Notes under the pieces: model-generated
Told to the model about the DNA's origin: nothing
Database searches by the model: none
The model's input: the letters and a program-made list of their open reading frames with translations, nothing else
Assembly (NCBI GenBank): GCA_900768185.1
Contig: CAAGCB010000004.1
Span: 1-64,000 of the forward strand
Length of the DNA stretch: 64,000 bases
Source: Alphaproteobacteria bacterium
GTDB taxonomy: Bacteria; Pseudomonadota; Alphaproteobacteria; CAAGCB01; CAG-977
Direction: 5' to 3'
Part shown: piece by piece, positions 34,225 to 43,717 of the stretch
Numbering within the stretch: position 1 is the stretch's first letter
Layout: each line of letters starts with the position of its first letter
Position numbers and translations under genes: made by a program

Positions 34225-34235
34225 TCGATTTGATG

Positions 34236-34269
34236 AAACGGCGGGAAATCAAAAAATCCCGCCGTTTTT
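34236..34269 (+). terminator. Rho-independent terminator after tsf
   Basis: AAACGGCGGGA (34236-34246) pairs perfectly over 11 bases with TCCCGCCGTTT (34257-34267) and is followed by T residues to 34269. pyrH begins 35 bases later. Confidence 0.85.
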
Positions 34270-34303
34270 GTGTCGAAAACTTTTAAACTTCAAAGTGGAA
34301 CTG

Positions 34304-35017
34304 ATGAAATACAAAAAGATTTTGCTGAAACTGTCGGGCGAAGGGTTGATGGGCGAAAAAAGCTTCGGTTTGGACGAAAACATGCTGAACGACATCGCGC
34401 GCGAAATCAAAATCGTTCATGACGCCGGCGTTCAAATCGCTTTGGTGATCGGCGGCGGAAATATTTTCCGCGGATTGAAAGGCGCGGCGGGCGGTATGGA
34501 TCGCGTGCGCGCCGACCATATGGGCATGCTGGCGACCGTTATCAATTCGCTCGCGATGCAGGACGCCTTGCATCGCGCCGGTGTTCCCGCGCGCGTCGTG
34601 TCGGGCGTCGTGATGCCGACGATTTGCGAACCGTACGTTCAGCCGCGCGTTAAGAAAAAACTGGAAGAGGGCAGTGTCGTCATTTTTGCCGCCGGAACGG
34701 GAAATCCGTTTTTTACGACGGATACGGGGGCGGCTTTGCGCGCCGCGGAAATGGGGTGCGAAGCCATTTTCAAAGCCACGCAGGTCGACGGCGTGTACAC
34801 CGCCGATCCGAAAACGGATAAAAACGCTGTACGATACGAAAAAGTCAGCTATGATGAAGTGTTGGTCAAAAACTTGAAGGTGATGGACGCGTCCGCAATC
34901 GCTTTGGCAAGGGACAATAAAATTTCGATTGTTGTCTTTTCCATGCACGGGGAAAAAGCTCTGTACCGCGCTTTGGCGGGCGAAGGGGCTTTCACCGTCA
35001 TCACCGACGCCGAATGA
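34304..35017 (+). CDS. pyrH: Uridylate kinase
   Basis: 237 residues from the ATG of MKYKKIL; the longer frame upstream overlaps tsf and is not used. The amino-acid-kinase motifs LLKLSGEGLMGE, GGGNIFRGLKGA, GTGNPFFTTD and DGVYTADPK are those of PyrH. It phosphorylates UMP to UDP in the cytosol. It begins the pyrH-frr-uppS-cdsA block and is preceded by the tsf terminator. Confidence 0.96.
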   Translation: MKYKKILLKLSGEGLMGEKSFGLDENMLNDIAREIKIVHDAGVQIALVIGGGNIFRGLKGAAGGMDRVRADHMGMLATVINSLAMQDALHRAGVPARVVSGVVMPTICEPYVQPRVKKKLEEGSVVIFAAGTGNPFFTTDTGAALRAAEMGCEAIFKATQVDGVYTADPKTDKNAVRYEKVSYDEVLVKNLKVMDASAIALARDNKISIVVFSMHGEKALYRALAGEGAFTVITDAE

Positions 35018-35029
35018 TGGAGAATGAAT

Positions 35030-35593
35030 ATGGCAGATTATAACGAAGTGCGGCAGGATACCCGCACCCGCATGGATAAAGCCGTCGAGGCTTTGAAAAA
35101 GGATTTTTCGGGATTGCGCACGGGACGCGCGTCGACGGCTTTGCTGGACGGATTGATGGTTGAAGCGTATGGCGCGATGACGCCGTTGTCGCAGGTCGGC
35201 ACGGTGAGCGTCCCCGAATCGCGCATGCTGTCGGTTCAGGTATGGGATCGTTCCTTGGTCAAATCCGTTGAAAAGGCGATCCGGTCGTCCGAATTGGGAC
35301 TGAATCCGATGAACGACGGACAGCTGATTCGCATTCCCATTCCCCCTTTGAACGAGGAACGCCGCATTGAATTGACGAAAATAGCCGCCAAATACACGGA
35401 ACAGGCGCGTATCGCCGTGCGCAACATTCGCCGCGACGCGATGGACGCCGTTAAAAAAATGCAAAAGGACGGCGACATTTCCGAAGACGAACAGAAAAAA
35501 TACGAAACGGAAATCCAGAATATGACCGACGCGACCATTAAAACGATGGACGAAATGCTGAAAGTCAAGGATCAGGAAATCAAGCAGGTCTGA
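35030..35593 (+). CDS. frr: Ribosome recycling factor
   Basis: 187 residues from the second ATG, which is 8 bases from GGAG; the first ATG two codons earlier is too close to it. LRTGRAST..LLDG, NPMNDGQLIRIPIPPLNEERR and RNIRRDAMD are the invariant segments. With EF-G it splits post-termination ribosomes. Its stop overlaps the uppS start (TGATG). Confidence 0.96.
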   Translation: MADYNEVRQDTRTRMDKAVEALKKDFSGLRTGRASTALLDGLMVEAYGAMTPLSQVGTVSVPESRMLSVQVWDRSLVKSVEKAIRSSELGLNPMNDGQLIRIPIPPLNEERRIELTKIAAKYTEQARIAVRNIRRDAMDAVKKMQKDGDISEDEQKKYETEIQNMTDATIKTMDEMLKVKDQEIKQV

Positions 35594-36309
35594 TGAACAC
35601 GCGATCCATTCTTCCCCGACACGTTGCCGTCATTATGGACGGCAACGGGCGTTGGGCAAAACAAAGATCCTTGCCGCGGACGGCGGGGCATCGCGCGGGG
35701 GCGAAAGTCGTCGAAAAACTGCTGGAATGCTGTTTGAACGCGGGAGTGCGCTACGTTACGCTGTTCTGTTTTTCGACGGAAAACTGGAATCGTCCGAAAG
35801 ACGAGGTCGATACCCTGTTTTCAATGCTGAACGAATACCTGTCGAAGGAAATCCGACCCGTTACGGACAAAGGCGTCAAGGTGTCGTTTGCGGGGCGAAC
35901 GGATTTGTTGCCGGAAAAAACGCGCGAAATGATGGCAAAAGTTGAAAACGTCGTTCCGTCCCCCGAAAATCAAAAGCTGCATCTGATTCTGGCGATCAGC
36001 TACGGCGGACGCGAGGAAATCGTCGACGCCGCGCGCGCTTTGGCGAAACGCGTTCAAAACGGCGAGATCCGACCCGACGAAATCGATGAAAAAGCGTTTT
36101 CTTCGGCGCTGTATCAGCCCGACGTTCCCGATCCTGATTTGGTGATCCGCACCAGCGGGGAAAAGCGAATCAGTAATTTTTTGTTGTGGCAGTCGGCGTA
36201 TTCGGAATATGTTTTCACGAATACTTTATGGCCCGATTTTTGCGAACGCGATTTTCAGGCGGCTTTGGACGAATACGCCGCCCGTCACCGTCGATTCGGC
36301 AAAGTTTAA
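35593..36309 (+). CDS. uppS: Undecaprenyl diphosphate synthase
   Basis: 238 residues. The catalytic Asp lies in IMDGNGRWAK, the diphosphate-binding arginines in RTAGHRAG, and the C-terminal IRTSGEKRISNFLLWQSAYSE region (start IRTSGEKRISNF) is conserved. It builds the C55 lipid carrier used for peptidoglycan and other envelope polymers. It is translationally coupled to frr and followed by cdsA. Confidence 0.96.
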   Translation: MNTRSILPRHVAVIMDGNGRWAKQRSLPRTAGHRAGAKVVEKLLECCLNAGVRYVTLFCFSTENWNRPKDEVDTLFSMLNEYLSKEIRPVTDKGVKVSFAGRTDLLPEKTREMMAKVENVVPSPENQKLHLILAISYGGREEIVDAARALAKRVQNGEIRPDEIDEKAFSSALYQPDVPDPDLVIRTSGEKRISNFLLWQSAYSEYVFTNTLWPDFCERDFQAALDEYAARHRRFGKV

Positions 36310-36322
36310 TAAAGGAGTTTCT

Positions 36323-37105
36323 ATGTTAAAACAACGTGTTCTGTCGGCTTTGCTGTTATTGCCTTTGCCTGTTCTGGCGCTTTATTACGGAACGCCGTGG
36401 TTCGAACTGCTGTGCGCCGCCGCGTTGACCGCGATGGGGGCGGAATGGGAAAATCTGGTGCTGAAGCGTTTTACCGTTTTGGGCATGCTGATCGCCGTGA
36501 CGGGCGTCGCGAGCGTCTTTATGTTGAACGACGCGCCCGAAATCGCTTGGACGTTGCCCGCGGTGATGACAATCGCTTTGTATGTCGCCGTAAAAAAACA
36601 GAACACGGAACATCAAAAACTGTTCGCGTTCGGCATGGCGTATTCGGTCTATCCGATGGTTTCGCTGGCGTATATGCTGTCGAATTTCGGTTTTGTCTGC
36701 ACGCTGTGGCTGATCGGAACGGTGTGGGCGATGGACACGGGGGCGTATGTGTTCGGAAAAACAATCGGCGGACCTAAAATGTGTCCGAAAATCAGCCCGA
36801 AGAAAACATGGGCGGGACTGTTTGGCGGCATGTTGACGTCAGCCTTGTGGGGATTGGCGTGCGCGAAAATCGACGGATTGACGGATAGCGGCTTTGTGAT
36901 GGGCGTTTCCGCTGTTTTGGGCGCCGTTTCACAGGGGGGGGATTTGTTCGAATCATGGATTAAACGCTATTTGGGCGTCAAGGATTCGGGCAATCTGATT
37001 CCCGGACACGGAGGTATCTTTGACCGCACGGACGCTTTGCTGGCGGTTGCGCCGATCGTCGTTTTGATTTTGGTTTTGTTCCCGACGCTGGATTTCTGGG
37101 GGTGA
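36323..37105 (+). CDS. cdsA: Phosphatidate cytidylyltransferase
   Basis: 260 residues from the ATG with AAAGGAG upstream; an upstream in-frame start inside uppS is not used. The C-terminal signature runs GDLFESWIKRYLGVKDSG then GHGGIFDRTDAL. About seven membrane helices are present. It makes CDP-diacylglycerol, the precursor of membrane phospholipids, in the inner membrane. dxr follows after four bases. Confidence 0.95.
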   Translation: MLKQRVLSALLLLPLPVLALYYGTPWFELLCAAALTAMGAEWENLVLKRFTVLGMLIAVTGVASVFMLNDAPEIAWTLPAVMTIALYVAVKKQNTEHQKLFAFGMAYSVYPMVSLAYMLSNFGFVCTLWLIGTVWAMDTGAYVFGKTIGGPKMCPKISPKKTWAGLFGGMLTSALWGLACAKIDGLTDSGFVMGVSAVLGAVSQGGDLFESWIKRYLGVKDSGNLIPGHGGIFDRTDALLAVAPIVVLILVLFPTLDFWG

Positions 37106-37109
37106 TGAC

Positions 37110-38270
37110 ATGTTTGAAAAGTCCGTTACGATTTTAGGGGCGACGGGATCGATCGGCAAAAGCACGGTTGATATTATCCGCCGTTATCCCGACAAATACC
37201 GCGTCGTCGCTCTGACGGGAAATCAGAATGTGCCGTTGCTTGCCGAACAGGCGAAAATGTTGCGCGCCGAAGTCGCCGTCACCGCGAACAAGGACAAGTA
37301 TTCCGAATTAAAATCTTTGCTGTCCGGAACGTCCGTGCGCGTTGAAGCGGGCTTTGACGCCGTGATTGACGCGGCAAAGCTGGACGCGGACTGGACGATG
37401 TCAGCGATAGTCGGGGCGGCGGGACTGTTGCCGACGATGGAGGTCGTGAAACGCGGTAAAACGCTGGCTTTGGCGAACAAGGAAACACTGGTTTGCGCGG
37501 GTGAAATCGTGATGAAAGCAATCAAAGACGCGCAAACGACTCTGGTTCCCGTCGATTCCGAACACAGCGCGATTTTTCAAACGTTGGAAAGCGAACACCG
37601 TGCCGCCGTGGATCGGATTTTGCTGACGGCGTCGGGCGGACCGTTTCGTGAAAAGGATTCGGCTTTTATGGAAAAAGTCACGCCGGAACAAGCCGTCGCC
37701 CACCCGAATTGGAGCATGGGGGCGAAAATTTCCGTCGATTCCGCCACAATGATGAACAAAGGGTTGGAGATCATCGAAGCTTTCCATTTGTTCGGATTCG
37801 GTGCGGATAAAATCGAAGTTCTGGTTCACCCGCAGTCAATCGTTCACAGCGCGGTCGGCTATGTCGACGGATCCGTTTTGGCGCACATGGGCATGCCCGA
37901 CATGCGCACGCCGATTTCGTACGCTTTGGCGTATCCCGACCGCATGGTTTCCCCGACGGCGAAGCTGGATTTGACGGCGCTGTCCGGACTGACGTTTTTC
38001 GCCCCCGACGAAACGCGCTTTCCCGCTTTGCGTCTGGCAAAGGAATGTCTGAAAAAAGGGCAGGCGGCGACGGCGATCATGAACGCGGCGAACGAAGTCG
38101 CGGTCGGCGCTTTTCTGCGCCGCGAAATCGGATTTTTGGACATCGTCCGCGTCGTTGAAAAAATCGTCGAACGTCTGCCGGCGAACCCCGTGGCGACAAT
38201 TCACGACGTTATCGCCGTCGATTTGCTGGCGCGCGAGGAAACAAAACGCTATTTGGACGAGGGAGAATAA
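37110..38270 (+). CDS. dxr: 1-deoxy-D-xylulose 5-phosphate reductoisomerase
   Basis: 386 residues. The NADPH site is GATGSIGKSTVDII, and the substrate and metal motifs are LANKETLVCAG, VDSEHSAIFQ, SGGPFRE and SMGAKISVDSATMMNKGLE (cited by its core SVDSATMMNKG). It performs the committed step of the MEP isoprenoid pathway, feeding the UppS reaction encoded two genes upstream. rseP follows after six bases. Confidence 0.97.
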   Translation: MFEKSVTILGATGSIGKSTVDIIRRYPDKYRVVALTGNQNVPLLAEQAKMLRAEVAVTANKDKYSELKSLLSGTSVRVEAGFDAVIDAAKLDADWTMSAIVGAAGLLPTMEVVKRGKTLALANKETLVCAGEIVMKAIKDAQTTLVPVDSEHSAIFQTLESEHRAAVDRILLTASGGPFREKDSAFMEKVTPEQAVAHPNWSMGAKISVDSATMMNKGLEIIEAFHLFGFGADKIEVLVHPQSIVHSAVGYVDGSVLAHMGMPDMRTPISYALAYPDRMVSPTAKLDLTALSGLTFFAPDETRFPALRLAKECLKKGQAATAIMNAANEVAVGAFLRREIGFLDIVRVVEKIVERLPANPVATIHDVIAVDLLAREETKRYLDEGE

Positions 38271-38276
38271 GCCGTG

Positions 38277-39368
38277 ATGTCCGCTTTTTTGACCGTGCTC
38301 TATCCGCTGTCTTTTCTGGTCGTTTTGTCGCTGGTCGTCATCGTTCACGAATACGGTCATTTTCTGGCGGCGCGCCGATGCGGCGTTCGGGTCGACGAAT
38401 TTTCGATGGGATTTGGCAAAACGCTGTGGGCGCGCAAAGATAAAAAAGGAACGGAATGGAAAGTCTGTCTGATTCCGTTGGGCGGATACGTCAAAATGTT
38501 CGGCGACGCCGATGCCGCCAGCGCCAAAGCTGACGATGCCGCCAAGGAATTTACGGCGGAAGAGCGAGCCGTTTCCTTTCCGCATCAGCCGCTGTGGAAA
38601 AAAGCGATCATCTCGTTTGCCGGACCGGCGATGAACTATGTCTTTGCGATTGTTTTGCTGACGGCGTTTCTGTCCGTGTTCGGCATGGTCGCCGTGCCAC
38701 CCGTCGTGTCCGAAGTCGCCGGAGATTCCGCCGCCGCCGCCGCGGGTATCTTGAAAAACGACAGGATTTTAAGCATCAACGGCGAAAAAATCGAAACTTT
38801 TGCGGACGTGCGCCGCATGGTTCAGCTGGATAGGACGCTGAACATGGTCGTCTTGCGCGACGGGAATGAAATTTCCCTGACCGCGCGTTTGTCCGATAAA
38901 ACGGGCGGGGCGGTTTTGGGCGTGCAGGCTGTTTTGACGCGCGAACATTACAAGGAATTGACCGTCGGGCAAGCTTTCGTCGAAGCTTTGAATGAAACGT
39001 GGGAAATTACGGCGGATACGCTGGTGATTTTGAAACGCATCGTTTTGGGACAGCGTTCCGCCGACGATATGCGCGGACCGCTCGGCATCGCCGAAGCGTC
39101 GGGCGACGCCGCGCGCGGCGGGGTTTTAAACTTTATGCTGTTCTTGATTAACGTGTCGATCGGGATCGGACTGGTCAATCTGTTGCCCGTTCCCGTTCTG
39201 GACGGCGGGCATTTGCTGTTTTACGCGATCGAAGCCGTTGTGCGCCGTCCGATCGGCGAACGCGTCGAAACGATCGCTCTGAACATCGGGATAGCTGTTC
39301 TGTTGTGCCTGTTGATTGTAACGTCGTGGAATGATATCGTTCGCATATTGACGCGTGTGTTTCACTAA
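38277..39368 (+). CDS. rseP: RseP-type site-2 metalloprotease
   Basis: 363 residues from the ATG; a GTG directly before it is a minor alternative. The zinc motif is HEYGH in VIVHEYGHFLAARR, and the third ligand is in NLLPVPVLDGGHL. One PDZ domain lies at about 120-210 (GILKNDRILSINGEK). Four membrane helices are present. Site-2 proteases cut membrane-bound anti-sigma factors such as RseA and clear signal peptides. The dxr-rseP-bamA order is the normal one. Confidence 0.95.
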   Translation: MSAFLTVLYPLSFLVVLSLVVIVHEYGHFLAARRCGVRVDEFSMGFGKTLWARKDKKGTEWKVCLIPLGGYVKMFGDADAASAKADDAAKEFTAEERAVSFPHQPLWKKAIISFAGPAMNYVFAIVLLTAFLSVFGMVAVPPVVSEVAGDSAAAAAGILKNDRILSINGEKIETFADVRRMVQLDRTLNMVVLRDGNEISLTARLSDKTGGAVLGVQAVLTREHYKELTVGQAFVEALNETWEITADTLVILKRIVLGQRSADDMRGPLGIAEASGDAARGGVLNFMLFLINVSIGIGLVNLLPVPVLDGGHLLFYAIEAVVRRPIGERVETIALNIGIAVLLCLLIVTSWNDIVRILTRVFH

Positions 39369-39377
39369 GGTGATCTT

Positions 39378-41648
39378 TTGAAAAAGCTTTTTGTTTTTGC
39401 CGTTTTGGGAATGCTTTTGCCTTTTTGTTCGGCGCGCGCCGCGCAAAAGGCGGAAGTCGTGTCGGAAATCGTCATTGACGGCATTTTGCGCATCGAACCC
39501 GAAACGGTGATGACGTATCTGACCATCAATAAAGGCGACGCGGTGACGGACGACAAACTGGACGCCGGCTTGAAATCCCTGTTTTCGACGGGATTGTTCG
39601 CCGATGTGAATTTGACGCTGGACAACGGCGTACTGACAGTCAAAGTCGTCGAAAACCCGATTGTCGGGCGGATCGCGTTCGAAGGAAACAAGAAAATCAA
39701 GTCGCAACAGCTGAAAGACGAAATTTCCCTGCGTCCGCGTTCCGTGTTCACGCGGTCGAAAGCCCGCCGCGACACGCAAAGAATTTTGGAATTGTATAAG
39801 CGCATGGGACGGTATTCGGCGACGGTAGAACCGAAAATCGTCGAACGGTCGCAAAATAGGCTGGATGTCGTGTTCGAAATCAGCGAAGGCAAGCCCGCTT
39901 TTATCCGTAAAATCGATTTCATCGGCAACAACGCCTTTGACGCCGACACGTTGGAAGAAGAAATGCTGTCCAAGGAAAAACGCTGGTATCGGTGGTTCAC
40001 GTCAATGGATTCGTTCGATCCCGACCGCTTCGCTTATGACAAGGAACTGTTGCGCCGTTTTTATCGGCGGCACGGCTATATGGATTTCGATATCGTGTCG
40101 TCGTCCGCCGAATTGTCCCAAAACCGCGAGGATTTCTATCTGACGCTGGTTTTGGACGAAGGCGAACGCTATAAAGTCGGCGATGTCAAAGTCGAATCCG
40201 AATTGAAGGGGTTGAACGCCGCCGATGTCGCCGATGTCGTGACTGTCAAGTCGGAAAAATGGTTTAACGGCGTCAAGGTCGAAAACAGCGAGGTCGCTTT
40301 GGTCGACGCCGTCGGGGCTAAAGGTTTCCCTTTCGTCGACGTCGTGTCCGATTTGAAAAAACGCGACGGCGAAAACAAGGTTGATGTCGTTTTTACGGTC
40401 AAAGAGGGACAGCATCTGTTCATTGACGAAATCAAGATATCGGGTAACAGCCGCACGCTGGACAACGTGATCCGCCGCGAATTCCGTTTCGCGGAAGGCG
40501 ACGCGTACAGCGCGGCGAAAATCAAACGGTCGAAACAGCGTATTGAAAACCTGAATTATTTCGACCGCGTGATGATGGACATCGAACCGATCGAAGGCAT
40601 GCCCGACCGTGCGGTTCTGAAAACGGACGTTTCCGAAAAATCGACCGGATCGCTGAAACTGGGCATCGGCTGGTCGTCTTACGACGGTCCGATGGCGGAA
40701 GTGTCCGTTCAGGAAAACAACTTTTTGGGAACGGGACGCAAGATCGGGGTGTCCGCTTCCGTCGCCGAGGAAAAGACCCTGTTCGACATCAGCTTTGTCG
40801 AACCGTGGTTTTTGGATCGCGAACTGTCGCTGGGGCTGGACGTGTTCTATCTGACGCGCAATTATTCCAGCCGGAGTTCTTACGATTCCGAAATGGCGGG
40901 CGCGTCCGCGTCGCTCAGTTGGAAATACACCGAAGAACTGTCGCATACCGTCAAATACACTTTGCGTCAGGACAAAATCGTCAATATCAGCGATTCCGCG
41001 TCGATTTACGTCAAAGAACAGGCGGGAACGACGATCACGTCCATGATCAGCCAAACGCTGTTCTGGGACTATTTGGACAACCGCTACAACCCGTCGGACG
41101 GCTATTATTTTTCCGTATCGAACGATTTGGCGGGATTTGGCGGCGATTCGAAGTACCTGCGTTCCGACGTTTCGGCGGCGTACTATATTCCGCTGAAAGA
41201 CAAATGGGTGCTGGGGCTGTCGTCTTCGGCGGGCTATATTTTCGGCATCGGGCAGGACGTCAGGCTGAACAACCGCTATTTTCTGGGTGGCGGAACACTG
41301 CGCGGATTTGAAGACGGCGGCGTTACGGCGCGATCCAAAACGGGCGACGATTCGCTGGGCGGAAACTGGCAGGCGACGGCTGGCGTTCAGCTGATGTTTC
41401 CGTTGGGACTGCCGAGCGAATTCGGCATGAAGGGTAAAATCTTCGCCGATTTCGGCTTGATCGGCAAACCCGATAATTTTGATGAATCTGAAATGTGGTA
41501 TTCTTCGAAATTGCGTGGTAGTATCGGTATCGGTTTTGTGTGGTCGTCGCCGTTGGGTCCGATCAACGTTGATTACGCGCGACCCGTTATGAAAGAAAAC
41601 TTTGACGAAACGGAGTACTTCCGTTTGAACTTTGGATGGGGATTTTAA
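39378..41648 (+). CDS. bamA: BamA, outer-membrane protein assembly factor
   Basis: 756 residues with a TTG start preceded by AAGGTGA. A signal peptide ends at about residue 22 (CSARA-A). Five POTRA domains occupy about 25-420, and the 16-strand beta-barrel fills the rest, ending NFGWGF with the C-terminal aromatic residue. The barrel has the lid/loop-6 motif RGFEDG near 643-648. It is the core of the BAM complex in the outer membrane. skp follows after three bases. Confidence 0.96.
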   Translation: MKKLFVFAVLGMLLPFCSARAAQKAEVVSEIVIDGILRIEPETVMTYLTINKGDAVTDDKLDAGLKSLFSTGLFADVNLTLDNGVLTVKVVENPIVGRIAFEGNKKIKSQQLKDEISLRPRSVFTRSKARRDTQRILELYKRMGRYSATVEPKIVERSQNRLDVVFEISEGKPAFIRKIDFIGNNAFDADTLEEEMLSKEKRWYRWFTSMDSFDPDRFAYDKELLRRFYRRHGYMDFDIVSSSAELSQNREDFYLTLVLDEGERYKVGDVKVESELKGLNAADVADVVTVKSEKWFNGVKVENSEVALVDAVGAKGFPFVDVVSDLKKRDGENKVDVVFTVKEGQHLFIDEIKISGNSRTLDNVIRREFRFAEGDAYSAAKIKRSKQRIENLNYFDRVMMDIEPIEGMPDRAVLKTDVSEKSTGSLKLGIGWSSYDGPMAEVSVQENNFLGTGRKIGVSASVAEEKTLFDISFVEPWFLDRELSLGLDVFYLTRNYSSRSSYDSEMAGASASLSWKYTEELSHTVKYTLRQDKIVNISDSASIYVKEQAGTTITSMISQTLFWDYLDNRYNPSDGYYFSVSNDLAGFGGDSKYLRSDVSAAYYIPLKDKWVLGLSSSAGYIFGIGQDVRLNNRYFLGGGTLRGFEDGGVTARSKTGDDSLGGNWQATAGVQLMFPLGLPSEFGMKGKIFADFGLIGKPDNFDESEMWYSSKLRGSIGIGFVWSSPLGPINVDYARPVMKENFDETEYFRLNFGWGF

Positions 41649-41651
41649 AAT

Positions 41652-42209
41652 ATGAAAAAAGGACTTTGCCTTTCAGTCGCTTTGGCGTGCGTTTTATTTG
41701 TCGACGCGGCGTTCGCGGGGGAAATCGGTTTTATCAACGATCCCGAATTGGCGCAAAAATCGACGGCATTGCAGGGATTGCAGATGCAGCGCGAAAAAAT
41801 GCTGGGCATTTTGAAAGCCGATTTGGATAAGGAAGCCAAAAAAATCTTTGAACAAAAGCAAAAACTGGAAGAGGAAAAGGACAAAATGTCCAATGAAGAA
41901 TTGGGCAAACGTCTGGACGCCATCGGCAAAGAGGAAAAAGACCTGCAAATCCGCGCGCAGACCGCCGTCGCCGAATTGCAGAAAAACTATGTCGAAGCCG
42001 CGCTGTCCTTTAAGGAAAAAGCCATCAATCCCGTCGTTCTGGAATTGGCGAAAGAAAAGGATTTCGACGCCGTGATGAACGCCGCCGACGCTTTTTACAT
42101 CGACGAGAAGTTGAATGTGACCGCCGAGGCGATTAAACGCATCAATAAAAAAATGCCGAAGCTGGACTTGAAAAAAGTTTCTTTGGAAAAAACGAAAAAA
42201 TCCAAATAA
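41652..42209 (+). CDS. skp: Skp/OmpH-type periplasmic chaperone
   Basis: 185 residues. A signal peptide runs to about residue 23 (AAFAG). The first strand IGFINDPELAQKS, long charged helices (about 45-130) and LNVTAEAIKRINK near the C-terminus fit the jellyfish-like Skp trimer. It holds unfolded outer-membrane proteins between the Sec translocon and BamA, which is encoded just upstream. Confidence 0.85.
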   Translation: MKKGLCLSVALACVLFVDAAFAGEIGFINDPELAQKSTALQGLQMQREKMLGILKADLDKEAKKIFEQKQKLEEEKDKMSNEELGKRLDAIGKEEKDLQIRAQTAVAELQKNYVEAALSFKEKAINPVVLELAKEKDFDAVMNAADAFYIDEKLNVTAEAIKRINKKMPKLDLKKVSLEKTKKSK

Positions 42210-42221
42210 CCGGAGCCGATC

Positions 42222-43238
42222 ATGCCTGATAAAAAATTTTTCAAACTCGCGGGACCGTTCACGTTGCGGCAGCTGGCGGAAATCGGCGGCTGTGAAATCG
42301 CCGACGCCGCAAACGCCGAAAAAGTCATTCGCGACGTCAATTCCCTGCATGACGCCGGCGACGGCGAAATCAGTTTCCTGTTGAGCAAAAAGTACATCGG
42401 CGATCTGGAAAAAACACACGCCGCCGCTTGTATCGTTCACCCTGATTTTCAGGCTTCCGCGCCTGCGGGGACGGCGGTTTTGCTGTCCAAAGAACCGTAC
42501 AAATCCTACGGATTGATCGCGGCGGCGTTCTATCCCGCCGAAACGGTTGAAACGACCGTGATCCACCCCCGCGCGTGCGTTGCGGAAACCGCCGTCGTCG
42601 GCGCGGGATCGCGCATCGACGCGGGGGCGGTCGTCGGCGAAAACGCGACGCTGGGCAAAAACTGTCACGTTTGCCCGAACGCCGTCATCGGCGACAACGT
42701 CGTGTTTGGCGACGACTGCATCATCGGGGCGAACGCTTCGGTGCAATATGCTTTGGCGGGCAACAAGGTCTACATCTATCCCGGCGCGCGCATCGGTCAG
42801 GACGGTTTCGGGTTCTTCATGAGTCCGAAAGGACACACCAAAATTCCGCAGTTGGGGCGCGTCGTCATCGGCAACGATGTTGAAATCGGCGCGAACACCT
42901 GTATTGACCGCGGGGCTTTGGGCGACACCGTTATCGGCGACGGCACGCGCATGGATAATCTGATTCAGTTCGGACACAACGTTCAGACGGGCAAATGTTG
43001 CGTCGTCGTTTCGCAGGTCGGCGTCGCGGGCAGCACGAAGATCGGCGATTTCGTCGTTCTGGCGGGACAGGCGGGAATTGCCGGACATTTGAATATCGGC
43101 AGCGGAGCGCAAATCGCCGCGCAGTCCGGCGTGACGCGCGATGTCGGTCCGATGGAGTGCCTGATGGGGACGCCCGCCATTCCCATCAAGGAATTTATGC
43201 GTCACTTCGCCACATTGAAAAAAATCACCAAACGCTGA
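42222..43238 (+). CDS. lpxD: LpxD, UDP-3-O-acylglucosamine N-acyltransferase
   Basis: 338 residues. The N-terminal uridine-binding domain reads FTLRQLAEIGGCEI and the left-handed beta-helix has many V-I-G hexapeptides. The catalytic His is in IQFGHNVQTG, and a C-terminal helix (MRHFATLKKI) closes it. It adds the second hydroxyacyl chain in lipid A synthesis, using acyl-ACP. fabZ follows after 13 bases. Confidence 0.96.
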   Translation: MPDKKFFKLAGPFTLRQLAEIGGCEIADAANAEKVIRDVNSLHDAGDGEISFLLSKKYIGDLEKTHAAACIVHPDFQASAPAGTAVLLSKEPYKSYGLIAAAFYPAETVETTVIHPRACVAETAVVGAGSRIDAGAVVGENATLGKNCHVCPNAVIGDNVVFGDDCIIGANASVQYALAGNKVYIYPGARIGQDGFGFFMSPKGHTKIPQLGRVVIGNDVEIGANTCIDRGALGDTVIGDGTRMDNLIQFGHNVQTGKCCVVVSQVGVAGSTKIGDFVVLAGQAGIAGHLNIGSGAQIAAQSGVTRDVGPMECLMGTPAIPIKEFMRHFATLKKITKR

Positions 43239-43251
43239 AAGAGTAAATAAA

Positions 43252-43713
43252 ATGGAAGAAAAAATCGTCAGAGAAATCGGCATTAACGAAATTTTAAAAC
43301 TGATTCCGCACCGCTATCCGTTTTTACTGGTTGACAAAGTCGGCATCGTTAAAGAAGGCGAAGAAGGCATCGGCATTAAAAACATTACGATGAACGAACC
43401 CCAGTTCACGGGGCATTTTCCCGAAAACCCCGTCATGCCCGGTGTTTTGATGATCGAAGCGATGGCGCAAACCGCCGCCGTGACGGTTATGTCGGCGCAA
43501 GAAGAGGGGGTTAAAAAAGGCGTTTTCTTCATGAGCGTCGAATCCGCCAAATTCCGCAAACCCGTCCTGCCGGGCGATCGGTTGGAAATGCGCGTCGTCA
43601 AGGAATTGGCGCGCCGCAACGTCTACCGTTTCCGCGCCGAAGCGACCGTTGACGGAACCTTGCACGCCGAAGCGGTCTTTACCGCCATGATTTTTGACGA
43701 AAAGAAAGCTTGA
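43252..43713 (+). CDS. fabZ: (3R)-hydroxyacyl-ACP dehydratase FabZ
   Basis: 153 residues. The hot-dog fold carries the catalytic His in IPHRYPFLLVDKV and the Glu in GVLMIEAMAQ, preceded by GHFPENPVMPG. It dehydrates hydroxyacyl-ACP, competing with LpxA and LpxD for the same substrate pool, which explains its usual position between them. lpxA starts four bases downstream. Confidence 0.97.
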   Translation: MEEKIVREIGINEILKLIPHRYPFLLVDKVGIVKEGEEGIGIKNITMNEPQFTGHFPENPVMPGVLMIEAMAQTAAVTVMSAQEEGVKKGVFFMSVESAKFRKPVLPGDRLEMRVVKELARRNVYRFRAEATVDGTLHAEAVFTAMIFDEKKA

Positions 43714-43717
43714 TTTA